Assembly (NCBI RefSeq): GCF_900129505.1
Contig: NZ_LT670818.1
Coordinates: forward strand, 5,675,001-5,739,000
DNA from: Bradyrhizobium erythrophlei
GTDB lineage: Bacteria; Pseudomonadota; Alphaproteobacteria; Rhizobiales; Xanthobacteraceae
Direction of reading: 5' to 3'
DNA: 64,000 nucleotides
In this document: positions 33,956 to 44,069 of the stretch, piece after piece
Position numbering within the stretch: position 1 is the stretch's first letter
How the letters are laid out: each line of letters begins with the position of its first letter
Position numbers and translations under genes: made by a program
Notes under the pieces: generated by a model
What the model saw: the letters and a program-made list of their open reading frames with translations, nothing else
Databases searched by the model: none
What the model was told of the DNA's origin: nothing

Positions 33956-35637
33956 GACCCAGGCTGTGTGAAAACCCCATCGATGCTATGATTCTCTTGC
34001 TGAATCGGCGGGGGACGCGATGCAAGGTTTCGTTCAAGGGGCGGATCGCCAGCAGACCACGCTGTTGCCGGAATGCCTCGATGATTGGATCGACGAGAGC
34101 AATTCTATTCGTGCGGTCGATGTGTTTGTTGAGGCACTGGATTTGCGCGATCTGGGCTTTGAAGGGGTCGATCCTGCAGCGACCGGCCGGCCAGCGTACC
34201 ATCCTTCGCCGATGCTCAAGCTCTACATTTATGGCTATCTCAACCGGGTCCAATCGAGCCGGCGGCTGGAGCGTGAGGCTGGCCGGAATGTTGAGGTGAT
34301 GTGGCTGACCGGACGGCTGGCGCCGGATCACAAAACCATCGCCGACTTCCGCAAGGACAATGGCCCCGCGATCAAGAAGGTTTGCGCCCAATTCGTCGAG
34401 TTGTGCCGCAAGATGGTCCTGCTGGCAAAAGCCAGCGTTGCCATCGACGGCAGCAAGTTCAAGGCCGTGAACAGTCGTGACAACAACTTCACGCAAGGCA
34501 AGATCCAGCGTCGCCAGAAGCAAATCGAAGAGAGCGTGGCGCGCTACATGAGTCAACTGGACACCGCCGACCGCCAGACTGCGGCAGGAGAAGAGCCGTC
34601 GGAAACGGTGCTGCTCGCCAAGACGCGGCTTAAGGAAAAGCTGGCGAAGCTCGACGAAGAAGTGAAACGGCTGGCCGCGATTGAAAAGGCATTGCTCGCC
34701 TCGCCCGATAAGCAGATATCGCTGACCGATCCCGATTGCCGCTCGATGGCAACGAGCGGGCGCGGCTCAGGGATGGTTGCCTATAACGTGCAAAGTGCGG
34801 TCGACATCACGAACCATCTGATCGTCGCGCATGAGGTCACCAACGTCGGCACCGATAGATCGCAACTGGCGACGATGGCGCAGGCCGCGAAGGCCGCGCT
34901 GCGCAGCGATAACTTGGAAGTCGTTGCGGATCGGGGCTATTTTAAAGGTGAGGAAATCCTGGCCTGCGAACAGGCCGGCGTCGCGGTCACGCTGCCCAAG
35001 CCGCAAACCTCGGGCGCCAAGTCGGCAGGCCGTTTTGGGAAACCTGATTTTGTTTATTTGGCCAAGGACGATGTCTATCGCTGCCCGGCCGGCGAGAAGC
35101 TGGCGCACCACTTCACCGCTGATGAAGATGGCCAGAAAATACGGATCTACTTGACCAAGGCGTGCCGCACTTGCCCGCTCAAGGATCGGTGCACAACGGC
35201 CAACGAGCGCCGCATCAAACGCTGGGAACACGAACACGTCGTCGAGGCCGCGCAGACGCGGCTCGATCAGAACCCGCAAGCCATGCGTGTGCGCCGCGAA
35301 ACCGTCGAGCATCCGTTCGCCACGCTGAAGATGCGGATGGGTGCGACGCACTTTCTGATGAAGACGCTGCCGAAGGTGGCGACTGAGAGGGCGCTGCACG
35401 TGCTCGCCTACAACCTCACGCGCGCGATGAATATCGTCGGTATCAAACCGTTCCTCGCGGCGATCCGGGCATGAGGAGTGTCGTGTTATACGCGCTTTGT
35501 GACCGTTCATCTCGCTCAGCGCGGACCTCACGTTGACTCCGGATTCGATACAGCAAAAATGGGCTCAGACGGTCGCGTCGAGGCCCATCGCGCCCGGTTG
35601 CGGGGGAGACGAAAAACGTTTCCACACGGCCTGGACC
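33956..35637 (+). mobile_element. IS1182-family insertion sequence
   Basis: Imperfect terminal repeats of ~20 bases: GACCCAGGCTGTGTGAAAAC at the left and GTTTCCACACGGCCTGGACC at the right (16 of 20 match in inverted alignment), enclosing one intact transposase. Length ~1.68 kb fits the family. No sure target duplication. Confidence 0.75.
34020..35474 (+). CDS. IS1182-family transposase
   Basis: 484 residues, full length. N-terminal region HPSPMLKLYIYGYLNRVQSS, then VMWLTGRLAPDHKTIADFRK. DDE residues: first Asp in VAIDGSKFKAV, second in VVADRGYFKGE, Glu in RRETVEHPFATLKMRMG. Cys cluster CRTCPLKDRCTT between them is typical of the family. Start ATG after GGGGGACG. Appears functional. Confidence 0.93.
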   Translation: MQGFVQGADRQQTTLLPECLDDWIDESNSIRAVDVFVEALDLRDLGFEGVDPAATGRPAYHPSPMLKLYIYGYLNRVQSSRRLEREAGRNVEVMWLTGRLAPDHKTIADFRKDNGPAIKKVCAQFVELCRKMVLLAKASVAIDGSKFKAVNSRDNNFTQGKIQRRQKQIEESVARYMSQLDTADRQTAAGEEPSETVLLAKTRLKEKLAKLDEEVKRLAAIEKALLASPDKQISLTDPDCRSMATSGRGSGMVAYNVQSAVDITNHLIVAHEVTNVGTDRSQLATMAQAAKAALRSDNLEVVADRGYFKGEEILACEQAGVAVTLPKPQTSGAKSAGRFGKPDFVYLAKDDVYRCPAGEKLAHHFTADEDGQKIRIYLTKACRTCPLKDRCTTANERRIKRWEHEHVVEAAQTRLDQNPQAMRVRRETVEHPFATLKMRMGATHFLMKTLPKVATERALHVLAYNLTRAMNIVGIKPFLAAIRA

Positions 35638-35726
35638 CAAACCGGACATGGCGTGACTACCGACAAAATCGCCTCGGCGGCACGGCCCCAAAAAAGCACA
35701 ATCAGGCTGGTGGAAGGGCTGCGCGC

Positions 35727-36574
35727 TCAACGTTTCGGGTTGCGCCCGCGGATGTGGTCAAAGCCTTGCTTGATTTCGGCGAAGCGCGCTTCGATCATCG
35801 GCTCAAATTCGAGGTCGGTGAAGATATATGGCCAGTCCTTTTCAACGCCTTCGCGGACGAGTTCACCGGCATAAATGGGATCTATGCCCTGAGAGACGCG
35901 TTCCCGGATCATATTGATGTGTTCGGCAAATGGGCCCGAAGTCGGCAAGGCACGGACCGCCCCCTCGAAGCGCTTGGGGAGATTGCGTGTTGAGTTCATG
36001 ATTTGAGTGCGGATGTACCCTGGACACAGCACCGATACGCCAATCCCGCGGGGCGCGAGTTCACGCCGCAGGCCCTCGGACAACGCGACAACGCCATACT
36101 TGGAAACGTTGTATGCATTGCTCTGCCCTGAAATAAGGCCAGCGATCGAGGCTGTGGAGACGATGTGTCCACCCTCGCCATGCTGCTCGATCAACGGCCC
36201 GAAAATCTCGATCCCCCAAATGGTCGCCATCAGGTTGACGCCCATGGTCCAATTCCACGACGCCTCGGTCCAGGTGCCATAAGGCCACCGCCGCCGACGC
36301 CCGCGTTGTTGACGAGGATATGCACCTTGCCGTAGCGGGCAGTCGTGGCTTCGGCGGCCGCCACGAGTTCGGCTTTGAGTGAAACGTCCGCTTTCACGCC
36401 GTCGACATCGACGTTGGTGAGCCTCAATTGCTTGAGCGCTGCGGACAGAGCCGCTTCTTCAATGTCGCAAAGCATGACTTTCGCCCCCGCCTGTGCGAAG
36501 GCTGTAGCGATCCCCAGTCCAATGCCTGACGCTGCACCGGTCACGAACGCGGTCTTTCCAGCGAGTTCCTTCAC
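35727..36574 (-). pseudogene. Short-chain dehydrogenase with a frameshift
   Basis: N-terminal half from GTG 36574 (AGGAGAAGG upstream): TAFVTGAASGIGLGIATAFA (Rossmann TGxxxGIG), VHILVNNAGVGGGG. The frame is lost at 36275-36285, where one base is missing. The other frame resumes with MGVNLMATIWGIEIF, the catalytic STASIAG, YNVSKYG and a normal C-terminus. Together ~283 residues. NAD(P)-dependent oxidoreductase of unknown substrate, now inactive unless the indel is a sequencing error. Confidence 0.82.
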
Positions 36575-36669
36575 GCGCCTTCTCCTCCGTGCAAGCGGAC
36601 ACCCCCAAAACGCCAAGTGTCCCCGGACGGCATATGACCGCACTTTCGATCGATTGGGAAGCGTGCCGG

Positions 36670-36788
36670 ATGTCCGCTTCTGGCACCAAACGGACATGCT
36701 GCCATAGTCGCCTCACGTCTGTTGTTGGGGGAAGAGCGGACCTAGCTCGGATAGGCCCCGAGGTCTCAGTTTGACCCTTCTCGGACAT
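36670..36788. repeat. Dispersed ~120 bp intergenic repeat, copy 1
   Basis: Core: CTTCTGGCACCAAACGGACA, CAGTCGCCTCATGTCTG-like, GGACCTAGCTCGGATAGGCC, CCGAGGTCT, TTGACCC, TCGGAC. Nearly identical to 52192-52310 and close to 46764-46881. Confidence 0.75.
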
Positions 36789-36890
36789 CGAGCTGTTACA
36801 CCCGAGATGCAAGATGACACTAGCGAATGCCAGTTGCACGTTACGCAGCTTTTCTGACGTTCCTCACGGCGCTTCTCCCAACGTCCCGCG

Positions 36891-39803
36891 TTACGGCGGT
36901 AACTCCTCAAGCAAGGTGCGGGCAGCCTGCATGTCTGCGGTCGCAAAGCCTTCGGTGAACCGATCATAAACCGACGCAAGCGGTGCTCTCGCCTCATGGT
37001 GACGACCCTGGCTCACCGTCAAGCGGGCAACGCTGAGGGCGACCCGCAGCTCCCAAAAGAGAGCGCCCTGCTTGCGGGCCATTTCGGCCGCCTGGTTAAA
37101 GCAATCTTCGGCCGCCGGGGTGAACTGATCCGCGGCTTGCTGGAGCAGCACTTCGCCTTTGATGCGGAGCAACTCAGGCGCAAACCACCCGTGCCCGTTC
37201 TCGCGCTCGGCCGCCAGCGCGTCTTCCAGGGCAACGAGAGCCTCGTCGAGCCGCCCCGTTCCCGCAAGTCCTAACGCGAGAGTGCCCTTGAACTCCGGAT
37301 ACGACAGGCGCCAGGTTCGGCCGCCCGTCTCGAAGGCATCGCGCAACACCCGCAGGCCTTGCGCGAACTCGCCGCGTTCGACCAACAACTTCCCTTTCAG
37401 GAAGCGACCCGCGGTCTCCCAGAGGTGCGCGTTCAAACTTTTGGCCACCTCGATCAAGTGCGCGATCTCCCGATCGGCGGTTGCGAAGTCACCTGTCATC
37501 GTCGCGATGCGGCAGATGCCATGATACAGTATTGGACAAAGCTGCAGTTGGTGATCTGTGTCTTGCAGCTCTTTCAGGCTGAGGCGAGCTTCATGGAGCG
37601 CCTGGTCCGTCAAACCCTGCATCCAAAGCGCCCGAGCCAACATCGCCCGGGCCACCGCATGGTCATTCGAATTGTAATAAATCACGCTACGGCGCCCCCC
37701 CGGCGTGCCGGGAGATCGAAGAATGCGTTCCAGATATTGCTGGGCCTCGCGAGGTCTGCCGCTCGTGAGAAGCGTGGCGCCCAGTTCTCGATAGGCGGCA
37801 AGGAGGCTTACCGGGTCGTCAATACGATGGGCGATTTGCTCGATCCGTTCCGCCACGATCCGCGCCCTGGCGTATTCTCCTGGAAGGACGTAAATGGCTA
37901 ACAGCGTCGACAGAGCTGCCGCCTGCGCATTGAGATCATTCAGCGCATCGGCGGTTTCGACTGCCTCGGTCAGGAGAATTTTTGCCTGTTCTGGGGGGCC
38001 CATGGTGATGAAGATCGCAGCCGCGAGGGCGATCTGCAGCTCCATTCGGAGCCGCATGTTCGCGGTCACATGCGGTTCAAGACCGAGCAGCGCGCGTTCG
38101 CAGCGCTCGCGGCATTCACGCATCAGCGACATGTATCGCCAGACCGGCGCGTAGGCGACTGTGAGGTCGATGCCAATCGCCTCGTCTCCGGCCGACGAGA
38201 AGGACCAGTCGAGCGCCGCGCGAACGTTGTCGATCTCTCGAACCCAGCGCGCCGGGTCCTCATCCGATAAAGACGGTTTGGCGCCTCGCGCCTGCGGCAT
38301 GAAGAGATCGCGAAAATACAATGCATGGTGCTCCGCGGCGATGTCGGCCTCGGCGTGCTCGGCAAGCTTCTCGAGCGCGTAGGCACGGATCGTTTCCAGC
38401 AGAGTCCAGCGGGCGCCAGCGCCCGATTTGTCCAGCGCCACCCATGATTTTGCGGCGAGATTGGCAATGCCGTCCAGCACCGCCGACGCATCGAATCCGG
38501 TATCCGTCATGACGGCGGTGGCGGCATCGATGGTGAATCCGCCGGGGAAGACGGCCAGGCGCCGCAGCAACCACCGCTCCGCGTCCGGCAGCAGCTCATG
38601 GCTCCAATCGAGCGTCGCGCGCAGTGTCCTCTGCCGTGGGAGAGCCGTACGGCGGCCGGCCGTCAACAGCGCGAAGCGATCGCGCAAGCCTGCGGCTACC
38701 CCCTGAACGCTGAGAACCGCGGCGCGAGCCGCCGCTAACTCGATAGCGAGCGGTATGCCGTCGAGGTGCCGACAGATCGTGGCAATCGACGCGAGGTCTT
38801 CAGCGTCCGGCGAGAATCCAGCGTTCAGCGCTTTTGTCCTTGCGACGAACAGCTCCACCGCGCTGTATTGCATGATGTAGTCCGGCGCCGCTTGCCCGGG
38901 AGCAGGCACCTCGAGCGGCGGAACGCGATAGACGGACTCGCCGTCGATCCGCAGCACTTCGCGGCTCGTTGCCACAATCGCAGTGCGGGGGCACACGCGC
39001 GTCAGGGTCTCGGCCAGGTTCGCCACCGCGTCGATGACGTGTTCGCAATTATCGAGCACAAGCACGAGATGTCTGCCACCAACGGCGCGAGCGACAGACT
39101 CCGCCGAAATCTCGCCGGCGAGCTTCAGCCCGAGCGTGCTGGCTACCGTTGACGGGACGAGGCCGGGGTCGGACAGCGAGGCCAGCTCGACGATCCACCC
39201 TCCGTCTTCAAAGTCGGGCAGGAGGTAACGGACGGCTTTGATGGCGAGCGAGGTCTTCCCGATGCCACCGGGGCCCGTCAAGGTCACCACCCGATAGGCA
39301 GAGACGAGATCTCGGACGAACTGGCAAGCCGCGGTCCGGCCCACCAGGCGCGTAATGAGCGGGGGAAAATTGTTCGGCGGCGGCACTCCCGATGTGCGGG
39401 TCGGGGATGCATAGACCGGTGCGGCGGTCGTCTCTCGCTGCTGAGGAGTCCAGTTCCCGAGCAGGCGATAGCCGCGACCGGAAGCCGTCTTCAGCAGGGC
39501 TCGATCCGAACCCAGTGCCTTGCGGACCGCGGAGATGTGAACGTGGATCGTACCCTCGCCGACGGTGGCGCCCGGCCACACACGCTCCATCAAATGGTCC
39601 TTGGTGACGAACTCGCTCGCCGATTGCACCAGGACCGTGACGACCTCGAAGGCCCGGCCGCCGAGCGGCACGGCAATCCCGCGCGACCGGAGCTCCCGCC
39701 GGCCGAGATCGATCTCCCATTGATCGCAGGCATAGACCAGATTGGCGCTTGCTTCAGACACCCCGGCCTCGCGGATTAGACAGGCTGAAGTTTTGCCTTT
39801 CAT
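36891..39803 (-). CDS. Winged-helix / STAND ATPase / TPR regulator
   Basis: About 970 residues. Residues ~20-110: OmpR-type winged helix (AVPLGGRAFEVVTVLVQSAS, VHISAVRKALG, SGRGYRLLG). Then a STAND NTPase: Walker A TGPGGIGKTSLA, Walker B HLVLVLDNCEHV, and TSREVLRIDGES. The C-terminal half is TPR-like helices. Such proteins couple ligand sensing by the TPRs to ATP-driven oligomerisation and DNA binding. Target genes unknown; no operon partner. ATG 39803 is preferred; an upstream GTG at 39848 is possible. Confidence 0.88.
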   Translation of the reverse strand: MKGKTSACLIREAGVSEASANLVYACDQWEIDLGRRELRSRGIAVPLGGRAFEVVTVLVQSASEFVTKDHLMERVWPGATVGEGTIHVHISAVRKALGSDRALLKTASGRGYRLLGNWTPQQRETTAAPVYASPTRTSGVPPPNNFPPLITRLVGRTAACQFVRDLVSAYRVVTLTGPGGIGKTSLAIKAVRYLLPDFEDGGWIVELASLSDPGLVPSTVASTLGLKLAGEISAESVARAVGGRHLVLVLDNCEHVIDAVANLAETLTRVCPRTAIVATSREVLRIDGESVYRVPPLEVPAPGQAAPDYIMQYSAVELFVARTKALNAGFSPDAEDLASIATICRHLDGIPLAIELAAARAAVLSVQGVAAGLRDRFALLTAGRRTALPRQRTLRATLDWSHELLPDAERWLLRRLAVFPGGFTIDAATAVMTDTGFDASAVLDGIANLAAKSWVALDKSGAGARWTLLETIRAYALEKLAEHAEADIAAEHHALYFRDLFMPQARGAKPSLSDEDPARWVREIDNVRAALDWSFSSAGDEAIGIDLTVAYAPVWRYMSLMRECRERCERALLGLEPHVTANMRLRMELQIALAAAIFITMGPPEQAKILLTEAVETADALNDLNAQAAALSTLLAIYVLPGEYARARIVAERIEQIAHRIDDPVSLLAAYRELGATLLTSGRPREAQQYLERILRSPGTPGGRRSVIYYNSNDHAVARAMLARALWMQGLTDQALHEARLSLKELQDTDHQLQLCPILYHGICRIATMTGDFATADREIAHLIEVAKSLNAHLWETAGRFLKGKLLVERGEFAQGLRVLRDAFETGGRTWRLSYPEFKGTLALGLAGTGRLDEALVALEDALAAERENGHGWFAPELLRIKGEVLLQQAADQFTPAAEDCFNQAAEMARKQGALFWELRVALSVARLTVSQGRHHEARAPLASVYDRFTEGFATADMQAARTLLEELPP

Positions 39804-40054
39804 ATGGCCTGCGGATACTGCGAAACTGAAGGGTATTGTCAAACGCACGACTACCGTCCACGGTAATCATGCACCGCGATCATCCGCACCAGTCGCGATC
39901 CGAGCCCCACGGTTGGCAGGCGTGGACGACACGTGTGGTCTTTGAGAGACAGCCAGGCGACCTCACCCGGACAGCCAATTTAATAATTTTTAAGATCGGC
40001 CCTAAGGAATCGCCCTTCGGGAGCGGCTACACCACCTCAATTCGGAGGTGTCCC

Positions 40055-40362
40055 ATGCCTCAGACCGAGTTGGCGTCCGCGAACAGGGTCGCGTTCCTAG
40101 AGCAGCTATCGGCGTCGATTGCTGAAATCAACCAGCCGATCTGCGCTGTCGTCATGGGCGCCGAAGCCGCTCTGAGGCTGCTCTTCGTCCAGCCGACAGA
40201 TACGGAGGGAGTCCGGCGGTTGCTCGCTTGTATCGTCAAGGACGGAATGCGCACTGGCGACATCGTTCACCGCACCTGTGCGCTGATCAAAGAAAGCGCC
40301 GCTACGGAGGGGAATGCTGGAGATCAACGCTGTGACCCTCGAGGCCACAGACATAACCTAGG
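40055..40362 (+). pseudogene. Histidine kinase fragment without phospho-acceptor His
   Basis: Starts after CGGAGGTG. ASANRVAFLEQLSASIAEIN matches the H-box region of rhizobial kinases, which read SIAHEVNQPI; here the His is missing. It continues AEAALRLLFVQPTDTEGVRR and RTGDIVHRTCALIKE, then a one-base shift near 40315 leads to LEINAVTLEATDIT and a stop. The ATPase domain is absent. Confidence 0.7.
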
Positions 40363-40501
40363 ATGAGCTGTGATGAACGGCGTCTCGTGCGCAGCCAGCT
40401 CAAGAATCAACTTGAATTTAATGGGCAAGTCCGCATGGGCCGCTACCTCTGAAGTATCGCACCCAGAAGGCTGCGCGATCCGTAGAGCCGGTGAAGTTGA
40501 A

Positions 40502-40939
40502 ATGGATATGCCCATCAAAGCGAAGCCAGTAGCTGACCTGCGGGACTATCTGGCGGAAGAGCGAACGTTTCTCGCCTGGACTCGCACCGGCATCACCTTG
40601 ATGGGATTCGGGTTCGTGGTGGCGCGCTTTGGGATTTTCTTGGAGCAGTTCCACCTACCGCAACAGTTCTCCGCCGCTCAGCCCCACGAGTTTTCACCCT
40701 GGTTTGGAGCCGCGCTCATCACGACCGGCGCACTCGTGAATCTGCTTTCCGCGCGGCGTTTTATGCGCCTGGCTGGCGAAGTGGACCGGAACCAGTTCGC
40801 AGATCGCTCGCTCTCCAGGCAAGGCGTGTTCATCGCCTCGTTCCTAGCGCTGGTCGGCATTGCCATGACGATTTACCTGATCTTGTTTCTGGCGCAGCCG
40901 CCCGACGCGACATTCGCCAGCATCGCAATCGGCAAATAG
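40502..40939 (+). CDS. DUF202 (YidH-type) membrane protein
   Basis: 145 residues, three membrane helices. DYLAEERTFLAWTRTGITLM is the DUF202 signature; then GAALITTGALVNLLSARRF and GVFIASFLALVGIAMTIYLI. Role unknown. Eleven bases before the sulfite-oxidase-like gene, so probably co-transcribed. Confidence 0.85.
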   Translation: MDMPIKAKPVADLRDYLAEERTFLAWTRTGITLMGFGFVVARFGIFLEQFHLPQQFSAAQPHEFSPWFGAALITTGALVNLLSARRFMRLAGEVDRNQFADRSLSRQGVFIASFLALVGIAMTIYLILFLAQPPDATFASIAIGK

Positions 40940-40949
40940 GGAGAAGATC

Positions 40950-42074
40950 ATGGAAGGCTCGGAAAGGCGTTGCGTCGAAAATACGATTCAGTTCCCTTCG
41001 GCGGGTCTCACCATCCGGCAAAAGGAGCCAAAGAATCTGGAGGCTCCCTTCGACCAGATCGACTCATATCTCACTCCCACAAAGCTTTTCTACATCCGCA
41101 GCCATTTTCCGATACCAGCCTTGGACCGTGCCTCCTATCAACTACGCATCGACGGTGCGGTTGGGCGCCCATTCACATTGAGCTACGACGAGCTGCGCAG
41201 CATGCCGTCCGAGACCCGGATGGCGACTTTGGAGTGCGCCGGTAATAGCCGAGTCTTTCTCGTCCCGCAGGTGCAAGGCGCTCAGTGGGAGCTCGGGGCC
41301 GTCAGCAATGCAGAATGGACTGGTGTGCCCCTTAAAGCATTGCTGGAGCGCGCCGGACTGGAGGAAGACGCTTGCGAGATTGTGCTCGAAGGCGCGGATC
41401 GCGGAACACCTAAAGAAGAACCTGTGCCTCCCGAACCGATATCATTTGCCTGGAGCCTGCCCCGGGCCAAGGCAATTCAGCCGGAAGTCCTGATCGCCTA
41501 CCAGATGAACGGTCGCGATCTTCCGCGGGATCACGGATTTCCGGCCCGCGCAATTGTTCCTGGGCACTATGGAATGGCGTCCGTCAAGTGGCTGACGGGT
41601 ATCCAGGCCGTACGCGAACCGTTTCACGGTTACTGGCTGACATCGGATTATGCCTACTGGGCTTCGATGGATGGAAAGCCCGTGCGGCGCCCGTTGGGAG
41701 AAATGCAGCTCAAGTCCGAAATCGCGCGACCACGTGTCTACGAAACCCTGGCCCCGAACCAGATCTACACGGTTTCCGGCGCTGCATGGACGGGCGAGAC
41801 CGACGTGACCGAGATTGCAGTGAGCACCGATGGTGGCCGGACCTGGGCCCAGGCAGAATTCCTGGACCCTGTGCGACGGCATGCGTGGCGACGGTGGAAA
41901 TTCGATTGGCTGACACCGAAAGAACCGGGGCAGTACACCTTGCTGGCTCGTGCCAAGGACGCGGACGGCCTGATCCAACCTGACAAGCACGACCAGAACT
42001 ACGGCACCTACGTGATCAATCACCCTCTCCCAATTGACGTGTTCGTAGACGGTTCTGAAGGCCCGCGACCGTGA
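40950..42074 (+). CDS. Sulfite oxidase-family molybdoenzyme
   Basis: 374 residues, without Tat or Sec signal. Mo-cofactor domain: FYIRSHFPIP, LECAGNSR with the ligating Cys, GAQWELGAVSNAEWTGVPLK, YQMNGRDLPRDHGFPARAIV and VKWLTGI. The dimerisation domain carries IAVSTDGGRTWAQAEF. Either a cytoplasmic sulfite oxidase-like enzyme or a relative with another substrate. No cytochrome is adjacent, unlike sorAB at 26 kb. GGGAGAAG ribosome site. Confidence 0.9.
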   Translation: MEGSERRCVENTIQFPSAGLTIRQKEPKNLEAPFDQIDSYLTPTKLFYIRSHFPIPALDRASYQLRIDGAVGRPFTLSYDELRSMPSETRMATLECAGNSRVFLVPQVQGAQWELGAVSNAEWTGVPLKALLERAGLEEDACEIVLEGADRGTPKEEPVPPEPISFAWSLPRAKAIQPEVLIAYQMNGRDLPRDHGFPARAIVPGHYGMASVKWLTGIQAVREPFHGYWLTSDYAYWASMDGKPVRRPLGEMQLKSEIARPRVYETLAPNQIYTVSGAAWTGETDVTEIAVSTDGGRTWAQAEFLDPVRRHAWRRWKFDWLTPKEPGQYTLLARAKDADGLIQPDKHDQNYGTYVINHPLPIDVFVDGSEGPRP

Positions 42075-42839
42075 CGCCGGAGCACGCAAGCGCGACGGGT
42101 TCTTTGTATCGCTCGCCGCTGGCCATCATGGCCCAGTTCGGTCGCTATCGGGGGAAAGCGGACATGCGGCGGGGGGCCCATTTCGGTAGCGATTGACCCC
42201 CACAGCAGACGTCAGACATCGCGGCCGAGGTGGAAAGCACTGCGGTCCCCGTGTCTCAACGCGGACCCCAAGTCGCGGCGGTCGCTTACGACCCGTTGCA
42301 GGCGGAGTGGGTGACCGGTAAGGGGCGTTCGTTCGAACCTCCCTATCGAACCAGGCACATTACACCGGGGCTGGCTCGATTGAGCCGCGGCGATATCGCA
42401 GTCCGCGCGGGCAGGCCAACCGACTGACCGGCGCTGATCGAGGGCGTAGCTCTCCGTGCGCGCGCGAGATTAGCCCGATTTCGAGTGGCGGCTGGAGCGT
42501 GAATCCTGTAGCGTAAATCCGGTCGGAGAATACGCGCCGAACATTGTGACCAGGCGTGGCTGGCTGCGAGTCAGGGCCCGTGACGCTATCGGCACCGGCC
42601 GTGGTGGCGATCGGGGTTGATGCCGGCGATAAAGCGGCTGCCGAAGCGAAGGATCCTCGGATGGAGCTTTCGGCCTACGACCTTCATGAGGACGCTGCGT
42701 TGGTCCTTTGCCGGGGCCGCCACGGAACGTGTAAAAGTCCGCGGTGTCTTGACGAGACGGACCACGGTTACATTCTCACATCGGTTGGCCGCCGCGTTGC
42801 GCCCGCTGCCGGCAGAGCCATCGGAAGCAAAGTGTCATA
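42075..42839. other. Non-coding segment with a degenerate repeat
   Basis: 42090-42215 contains GCGGACATGCGG and CAGCAGACGTCAGACATCGC, resembling the dispersed repeat in a decayed form. An open frame at 42556-42840 ends exactly at the next start but has no recognisable content or ribosome site. Confidence 0.4.
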
Positions 42840-44069
42840 ATGACCGAGCTTGCGGAAGGACCCACCCATGTCGCAGTGAGGCGTAGCTTGGGGTATTGGA
42901 ACCAAGAATTTCAGAGAATCCACTCACCGATCCTGCGCTACGGCTTTTCAGTGGTTTCCGTGGGGATGGCGCTTGGGGTGGGGTTCGCATTGCAACATTA
43001 CCAGTTCCGCGACGTGGAGCTGCCGGTTCTCACCTTGGCCATCGCGTTCACCACCTGGTATGCCGGAGCCGGGCCTTCCGTGCTGGCCGTTCTATTGTCC
43101 TCGGCCTTCTTCGACTACTTCTTTATTGAGCCGCTTTATTCCTTCGACATTTCCAGTAGAGATCTACCTTACTTTTTCATTTTCGTAGCATGGGCGGTCA
43201 TCGTCGCCTCGTTCAGCGCTGTCCGACGCAGGATCGAGGACAACCTTCGTCAAGCCCGTGACCATCTTCAGGTCGAGGTGGTGCAGCGCAGACAACGAGA
43301 GGACGAAATTCGCAAACTCAATCTGGAGCTCGGCAAACGGGCCCTGGAACTCGAGGCAAGCAACAAGGAATTGGAATCTTTTGCCTACTCCGTCTCCCAC
43401 GACCTGCGGGCGCCGCTTCGCCATATGGTCGGTTACTCGGAGCTGCTGCAACGACAGGCCTCGTCCTTGCTCGACGAAAAGAGTCAGCGATTCATACGAA
43501 CGATCCTCGACTCGGCGAAAAGAATGGGCAACCTGATCGACGACCTGCTGTCGTTTTCCAGGATCGGGCGGGCCGAGACCAAAAAGACGCAGGTCGATCT
43601 GGGGCAACTCGTCCAGGAGGTCGTCGCGGAAATTAAGCAGGACACAAAGGGCAGGGACATTGCCTGGAAGGTCGGCGCGCTTCCGGTCTGTTACGGAGAC
43701 CGTTCCATGCTGAGGCTGGTCGTTGTCAACCTTGTTTCCAACGCGGCCAAATTCACACGCCTGCGAAGGCCGGCCGAAATCGAGATTGGCTGTGTCGACC
43801 GCAATAAAAAAGAAGTCGAGGTGTTCGTGAGGGACAACGGCGCTGGCTTTGACATGCAGTACGTAAACAAGCTGTTCGGCGTCTTTCAACGTCTGCATCT
43901 GCCTGAACAGTTTGAAGGCACCGGAATAGGACTGGCCACCGTTCAGCGCATCATCCACCGCCATGGCGGGGAGGTCCGGGGCGAGGGAGCGGTAGATCAA
44001 GGCGCGACCTTCTACTTCTCGCTTACGAAAGCACAAGATGCAGCGGAAAGGACGGCGAACGCTCCATGA
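42840..44069 (+). CDS. DUF4118 sensor histidine kinase
   Basis: 409 residues. Residues ~30-125: KdpD-like DUF4118 with three to four helices (VSVGMALGVGFALQHYQF, FDYFFIEPLYSFDI). A coiled coil follows, then HisKA with SVSHDLRAPLRHMVGYSE, and HATPase with VVNLVSNAAKFT, DNGAGFD and GTGIGLATVQRI. First gene of an ATGA-coupled three-gene signalling operon. Resembles bacteriophytochrome-associated kinases in the HisKA part but has no chromophore domain. Confidence 0.93.
   Translation: MTELAEGPTHVAVRRSLGYWNQEFQRIHSPILRYGFSVVSVGMALGVGFALQHYQFRDVELPVLTLAIAFTTWYAGAGPSVLAVLLSSAFFDYFFIEPLYSFDISSRDLPYFFIFVAWAVIVASFSAVRRRIEDNLRQARDHLQVEVVQRRQREDEIRKLNLELGKRALELEASNKELESFAYSVSHDLRAPLRHMVGYSELLQRQASSLLDEKSQRFIRTILDSAKRMGNLIDDLLSFSRIGRAETKKTQVDLGQLVQEVVAEIKQDTKGRDIAWKVGALPVCYGDRSMLRLVVVNLVSNAAKFTRLRRPAEIEIGCVDRNKKEVEVFVRDNGAGFDMQYVNKLFGVFQRLHLPEQFEGTGIGLATVQRIIHRHGGEVRGEGAVDQGATFYFSLTKAQDAAERTANAP

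Noticed and set aside
36459..36839. Minus-strand frame across repeat copy 1, with similar frames at 46687-46881 and 52103-52405
   Set aside because: The similar 'proteins' are just translations of the dispersed repeat; they share no start context.
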